DNA of 64,000 nt from Chitinophagaceae bacterium UBA1931 (GTDB lineage: Bacteria > Bacteroidota > Bacteroidia > Chitinophagales > Chitinophagaceae): NCBI GenBank assembly GCA_002337125.1, contig DDFJ01000004.1, positions 1,911,889 through 1,975,888 on the forward strand, given 5' to 3'. The notes under the pieces are model-generated. The model did no database searches and was not told where the DNA came from. It worked only from the letters and a program-made list of their open reading frames with translations. This document shows, piece after piece, positions 60,111 to 64,000 of the stretch. Numbering within the stretch: the first letter of the stretch is position 1; each line of letters starts with the position of its first letter. The position numbers and the translations under genes were made by a program.

Positions 60111-61607
60111 ATGTCGTTAAGCCAGGGATTACAGCAAAAATTATTACAGAAACTATCACCACAGCAAATTCAGTTAATGAAACTGCTGCAGGTTCCTACT
60201 GCCAATCTGGAAGAGAGAATAAAAGAAGAAATGGAGGAAAACCCGGCACTGGAACAATCGGATGAGGATGGAGAGGATCAGTTTACAGAAGACATTAAAG
60301 ATGAATTTGATTCCTCGGAAGAAGAAGATTTCGATATGGATGGAAGCGAGGACGAATATGACAATATTAATCTTGACGAATATGTGAGTGAGGGCGATGA
60401 CGAAATTGCCGACTACAGAACAAGGGATGAAAACTACGGCGAGCAGGAAGAACGCAAAACAACACCGATAAAAATTGAAGTAAGCTTTTACGATTTATTA
60501 CTCCAGCAACTGGGTTTGCTTAAACTGGATGATAAACGGCAGGTTATTGCGGAGCAGATTGTAGGAAGTATTGATGACGACGGCTATCTGCGTCGTGAAA
60601 ACAGTGCTATTGTAAACGATCTTGCTTTCAGGCAAAACATTGAAACCACAGAACAGGAAGTCGAAGATCTGATTCAGCTGATTCAGCAATTTGACCCGCC
60701 TGGTATTTGTGCCAGGGATTTGCAGGAGTGCCTGTTAATTCAATTGCATCATAAAGCAAAACACGACAATGCAAAAGATGTTACTGCGGCTATTCTCATC
60801 CTTGAAAAATATTTCGATGAGTTTACCAAGAAACATTACGAAAAAATCCAGCGCAGCTTATCGTTAAGTGATGAAGACCTAAAAGCGGTTATTCAGCAAA
60901 TCATCAAACTTAACCCCAAGCCGGGTGGTAATATTGGCGAAGTAAATAAAGCTGAAACCTATATCGTTCCTGATTTTTTTATTACCAACAGCAACGGCAA
61001 ACTCGAACTCACACTCAATTCCCGCAATGCGCCTGATTTGCGAATCAGCGAAGGATACCGGGACATGCTGAAGGAATACGAAAGAGGAAGTAAAAGAGAT
61101 AAGCGGCAGAAAGAAGCTGTGTTATTTATCAAACAAAAAATTGATGCGGCTAAATGGTTTATTGATGCAATTAAGCAACGTCAAAATACATTGCTGCACA
61201 CCATGACTGCAATTATGCAGCACCAGGAAGATTTTTTTCTTACGGGTGATGAAACATCTTTGCGGCCGATGATTTTAAAAGATATTGCAGAGAAAACCGG
61301 TCTTGATATTTCAACAGTAAGCCGTGTTGCCAACAGCAAATTTGTACAAACAGAATTCGGTACTTACCGTCTTAAATTTTTCTTCAGCGAATCGCTGAGT
61401 ACAGAAAGCGGCGAAGAGGTTTCAACAAGAGAAGTAAAGAAAATACTTTCCGATCTTACTGAGGCAGAAGATAAACGCAAACCTTTAAGCGATGAAAGAC
61501 TAACTGAATTACTTCAGGAAAAAGGGTATAATATTGCACGCAGAACGGTAGCCAAATACAGGGAACAATTAAATATTCCGGTTGCCAGGTTACGCAAACA
61601 ACTTTAA
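60111..61607 (+). CDS. rpoN: RNA polymerase sigma-54 factor
   Basis: The start is the ATG at 60111 (498 aa), beginning MSLSQGLQQKLLQKLSPQQI, the Gln/Leu-rich region I that contacts the activator. Next comes a very acidic region II (residues about 55-115), then the core-binding part, an HTH and the C-terminal RpoN box (ARRTVAKYRE, near residue 480). It directs polymerase to -24/-12 promoters together with AAA+ activators. The PAP2-like gene begins one base after its stop and is probably in the same mRNA. Confidence 0.95.
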   Translation: MSLSQGLQQKLLQKLSPQQIQLMKLLQVPTANLEERIKEEMEENPALEQSDEDGEDQFTEDIKDEFDSSEEEDFDMDGSEDEYDNINLDEYVSEGDDEIADYRTRDENYGEQEERKTTPIKIEVSFYDLLLQQLGLLKLDDKRQVIAEQIVGSIDDDGYLRRENSAIVNDLAFRQNIETTEQEVEDLIQLIQQFDPPGICARDLQECLLIQLHHKAKHDNAKDVTAAILILEKYFDEFTKKHYEKIQRSLSLSDEDLKAVIQQIIKLNPKPGGNIGEVNKAETYIVPDFFITNSNGKLELTLNSRNAPDLRISEGYRDMLKEYERGSKRDKRQKEAVLFIKQKIDAAKWFIDAIKQRQNTLLHTMTAIMQHQEDFFLTGDETSLRPMILKDIAEKTGLDISTVSRVANSKFVQTEFGTYRLKFFFSESLSTESGEEVSTREVKKILSDLTEAEDKRKPLSDERLTELLQEKGYNIARRTVAKYREQLNIPVARLRKQL

Positions 61608-61608
61608 T

Positions 61609-62283
61609 ATGGAACAACTCATTGTTGATGATAAAGGCAATCTTGACGTTGCAGACAATTCGTTTTCACCTGTAACAAAAGCATTGGCTGTATTTTTTTC
61701 TTACCTGTTCCATCCCATTCTTATCATTATCTGGACGAGCCTTTACCTCATCTATTACAACAGCTTTATTTTTACCGGCGTTCAGAGTTTTGAAAAGCTC
61801 AAAATATTCCTGAGTATTTTCAGTACCAATGTTTTTATTCCGCTGGTAACTGTGCTGTTGCTGAAGGGACTCGGTTTCATTCAATCTATTCAGCTGCGTA
61901 CACAAAAAGAACGCATCATACCGTACGTTGCCTGTATTACATTCTTTTTCTGGAGTTATTACGTATCAAGACAACTTCAATATCCATTTGAATTAAGAGC
62001 ATTTTTACTTAGTCTTTTTGTAGCTGCAAGTGCATCTCTGTTACTTAACAATTACATGAAGGTTAGCATGCACGCCATTGGTGCCGGTGGTTTAACTGCA
62101 CTGTTTATCATGTTATTGTTTGCAAATAAAATGGATGATGGCTTATCGCTGCTGATTTGTTTTTTTGTTGCAGGTGTTATTTGTACCAGCCGTTTTGTTG
62201 CAAGCGATCATAAACCAAGTGAAATATATACAGGGTTCATTACCGGTTTTATTATTCAGTTAATTGCCTGGTATATTGCCTAA
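61609..62283 (+). CDS. PAP2-like integral membrane protein
   Basis: The 224-aa protein starts at the ATG at 61609, one base after the rpoN stop. It has about six membrane segments. The second half is PAP2-like but diverged: KVSMHAIGAGGLTA and RFVASDHKPSEIYTGFITG recall the His-containing phosphatase motifs. It might be a lipid phosphatase or just a relative. An rho-independent hairpin follows the stop. Confidence 0.8.
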   Translation: MEQLIVDDKGNLDVADNSFSPVTKALAVFFSYLFHPILIIIWTSLYLIYYNSFIFTGVQSFEKLKIFLSIFSTNVFIPLVTVLLLKGLGFIQSIQLRTQKERIIPYVACITFFFWSYYVSRQLQYPFELRAFLLSLFVAASASLLLNNYMKVSMHAIGAGGLTALFIMLLFANKMDDGLSLLICFFVAGVICTSRFVASDHKPSEIYTGFITGFIIQLIAWYIA

Positions 62284-62291
62284 AAAAATAA

Positions 62292-62311
62292 AACCCCGCT
62301 AAAGCGGGGTT
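62292..62311. terminator. rho-independent terminator
   Basis: Perfect 9-bp arms AACCCCGCT and AGCGGGGTT around AA, with A/T flanks. It closes the rpoN-PAP2-like unit. Confidence 0.85.
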
Positions 62312-62359
62312 CTTCATCAGGATTTGGTGTATCAACTGGTTGATTTGCAAAAAGTATTT

Positions 62360-63115
62360 TTAGCTGTTCAGTATTTCTGATTCTTCCAGGTACTTTTTTT
62401 CAGGATGATAAATAAACAGAACACTGCCGTTCTTAATGGTGTTAATAATTGCAGGTGCCTGTTTTCTTGGAACTGCAGGGCAACCAAGGCTGCGGCCAAT
62501 ATAACCTCTGTCGTTTGCAAACTGAGGTGTTACATAATCGGAGCCATGCATCACAATTGATCTGTCAAAAGCTTTGTCATTAATTCCTTTTTCAAGTCCT
62601 TTTAGTTTCAGAGCTAAGCCTTTGTCGCCAAAGTAAGTTTGCAGAGTAAGATAAAAACCAAGACTGCTTTTATTTGATTCGGGTTTGTTTGAAAATTCTG
62701 TTGCATAACTTAATCCGCTGTTGCGGCCATGAGCAACCAAAGTGTGATAAAGAAGCTTACCTTCTTTCATGTCGATAATATACAAACGCTTTTCACTTGA
62801 TGGTTTGGAAAAATCGGCAATGGTTAATACTTCAGAGCGGGAAACCATTCCTTCTTCCAGTAACCTTTCATAACCCTTATAAGCAAGTTCAAAAGCTTCC
62901 TGCTCCAGTCCCGATTCCATTAATTTAAAATTCTGGAAAAGACTATCAGCAGTTGCAAGAATTATTTCCTGTTTGCTTTTTTCGACTAAGGTTTTTGAAA
63001 CAGCAGGAGCAGTTATCCGCTCTTTTGATGTGCTACCCGCAATTAAAATGGGAATCTGTAAAAAAATTACAGCAGAAATAATAAGATAAATCAATTTGGT
63101 TTGAACCAGTTTCAT
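62360..63115 (-). CDS. murein L,D-transpeptidase-like catalytic domain protein
   Basis: I start at the ATG at 63115 (251 aa), giving a signal or anchor segment (LIYLIISAVIFLQIPILIAG). The C-terminal half carries the active-site features of this YkuD-related family: IVMHGSDYVT (His) and GRSLGCPAVPR (Cys). It could make or trim 3-3 peptide links in peptidoglycan. Two earlier ATGs (63136, 63172) are possible but give a longer leader. Confidence 0.85.
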   Translation of the reverse strand: MKLVQTKLIYLIISAVIFLQIPILIAGSTSKERITAPAVSKTLVEKSKQEIILATADSLFQNFKLMESGLEQEAFELAYKGYERLLEEGMVSRSEVLTIADFSKPSSEKRLYIIDMKEGKLLYHTLVAHGRNSGLSYATEFSNKPESNKSSLGFYLTLQTYFGDKGLALKLKGLEKGINDKAFDRSIVMHGSDYVTPQFANDRGYIGRSLGCPAVPRKQAPAIINTIKNGSVLFIYHPEKKYLEESEILNS

Positions 63116-63459
63116 AGAATAGGATTTATGGATCATTAAAAATAATAAAAGTTTCTTTTTCACCAAATGCATTGCCCGTAACGTTTTTGCGTTTTAAATA
63201 TTATCCCCTATTAACAGTAAAGTTTTGGCGGAGAGTGGTCGTAGGTTACAGATGGTGGTGAAAGGAAGCAGCAAATTTACGTCAAGCCACAGAGAAAGGA
63301 TTCATTTTGAGATATTTGAATGTGGCTAAAAACTGCTTCCAAAAGCTAATCAAGCTGTAAGACGTTGGTTCTTAAAGTGTTTCTCATCCGGCATTTTTGC
63401 CTGGCCTGCTGAATAAACGGTTTTATTAACATTTTTATTTTACCGGACAGGGCTGAAGG
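63116..63459. other. non-coding stretch
   Basis: Intergenic DNA between the L,D-transpeptidase-like gene and the CBS protein gene on the same strand. I see no gene, strong hairpin or clear promoter. Confidence 0.4.
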
Positions 63460-64000
63460 TTATTCCATTTCATATAAATCACTTTGCGAAGAAAGAATTT
63501 CCCGGTATTTATTAAACAACTTGGTTTTAGAAATAAACCCTACAAATTTTTTATCCTTGTCAAGAACAGGCAAATACCAGCTTTGTGTAAGATCAAACAA
63601 CTCCATAACAGAATGCATATCCTGGTCTTGCTCCAAAACTGCAGCAGGTTTTTTCATCAGTGAGCGGATACTTGTTTTATTATACTCTTCCGGCTGAAAC
63701 AGCTTTTGCTTAATATCATTCAACTCAACAATACCAACAAACCTGCCCTTACTTCCTGCTACAGCAAAAATATTTTTCTCACTTTTTTTCAGCAGCTCAA
63801 CAAGATCTTTCAGTTTTTTATCAAGACTGATTGTTTCATATTGATCCTGCATTATTTCATCCAGTGTAAACGAAGTAAGAATATTCTTTTCCTTTTTATG
63901 TGTGAAGACCTGGCCCTCTTTTGCAAGTTTTTTTAAGTCCATCGAAAACGGTTCATACGTCTTGACAATAAAAAAGGAGATAGATGAAACAATCATTAAC
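63460..64000 (-). CDS. CBS-domain end of a probable ClC chloride channel (partial)
   Basis: The frame is open to the window edge, so the gene is cut at its 5' side. What is visible is one hydrophobic end segment (SSISFFIVKTYEPFSMDLKK) and then two CBS domains: MQDQYETISLDKKLKDL with VAGSKGRFVGIVELNDI, and MKKPAAVLEQDQDMHSVMELF with VLDKDKKFVGFISKTKLF. The order 'membrane end, then paired CBS' is that of Bacteroidota ClC-type chloride channels, in which CBS domains sense nucleotides. Without the membrane part the channel assignment is an inference. Confidence 0.75.
   Translation of the reverse strand, partial: LMIVSSISFFIVKTYEPFSMDLKKLAKEGQVFTHKKEKNILTSFTLDEIMQDQYETISLDKKLKDLVELLKKSEKNIFAVAGSKGRFVGIVELNDIKQKLFQPEEYNKTSIRSLMKKPAAVLEQDQDMHSVMELFDLTQSWYLPVLDKDKKFVGFISKTKLFNKYREILSSQSDLYEME

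Overview
The window looks like a chromosomal segment of a Bacteroidota bacterium, most likely Chitinophagaceae. The evidence is SusC/SusD proteins, AT-rich DNA with a -33/-7 promoter of the TTTG/TAnnTTTG type, Tat- and lipoprotein-rich secreted enzymes, a MAKQ..KITGTI..-type orphan protein family, and DNA repeats typical of that group. The family assignment is an inference from protein style. No rRNA, tRNA or CRISPR array was seen.

Positions 1-20,000 are accessory. Small secreted or orphan genes (lipoprotein, MORN/TPR protein, TlpA-like thioredoxin, DinB-like protein) are separated by a dispersed hairpin repeat, a 21-bp tandem array and a 163-bp direct duplication. A defence island follows at 6.3-11.4 kb. 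It holds a single-chain type IIG restriction-modification enzyme with an XRE controller, then a two-gene Pycsar module (nucleotide cyclase PycC plus transmembrane effector PycTM). Next come an XRE regulator divergent from a SWIM zinc-finger protein, with two matching operator-like palindromes between them, several orphan genes, a VanZ-like protein and a beta-lactamase-fold hydrolase. An orphan gene is present once intact and once as a deleted relic inside a duplicated non-coding block.

Positions 19,994-27,877 hold two very large adjacent genes (1410 and 1207 aa) of no recognised function; the second carries a Tat-type signal. They form the best candidate here for an undescribed system.

Positions 28,018-55,721 form a pectin/rhamnogalacturonan utilisation locus. 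SusC/SusD import oligomers. PL1, CE8, CE12, GH28, GH105, GH43 and an esterase process pectin outside the cytoplasm. A hexuronate transporter, UxaC, UxuA, KduI, KduD, KdgK and KdgA convert the uronates through 2-keto-3-deoxygluconate to pyruvate and glyceraldehyde-3-phosphate. A LacI-type regulator is divergent from susC, and similar GCAAACG palindromes lie before susC, the GH28 gene and uxuA. No recognisable UxuB, UxaB or UxaA is present in the locus.

Positions 55,726-64,000 are housekeeping-like: a zinc-ribbon protein, a short SSB, a PIF1-type helicase with HRDC and HTH domains, RpoN (sigma-54), a PAP2-like membrane protein, an L,D-transpeptidase-like protein, and the CBS-domain end of a probable ClC chloride channel cut by the window edge.
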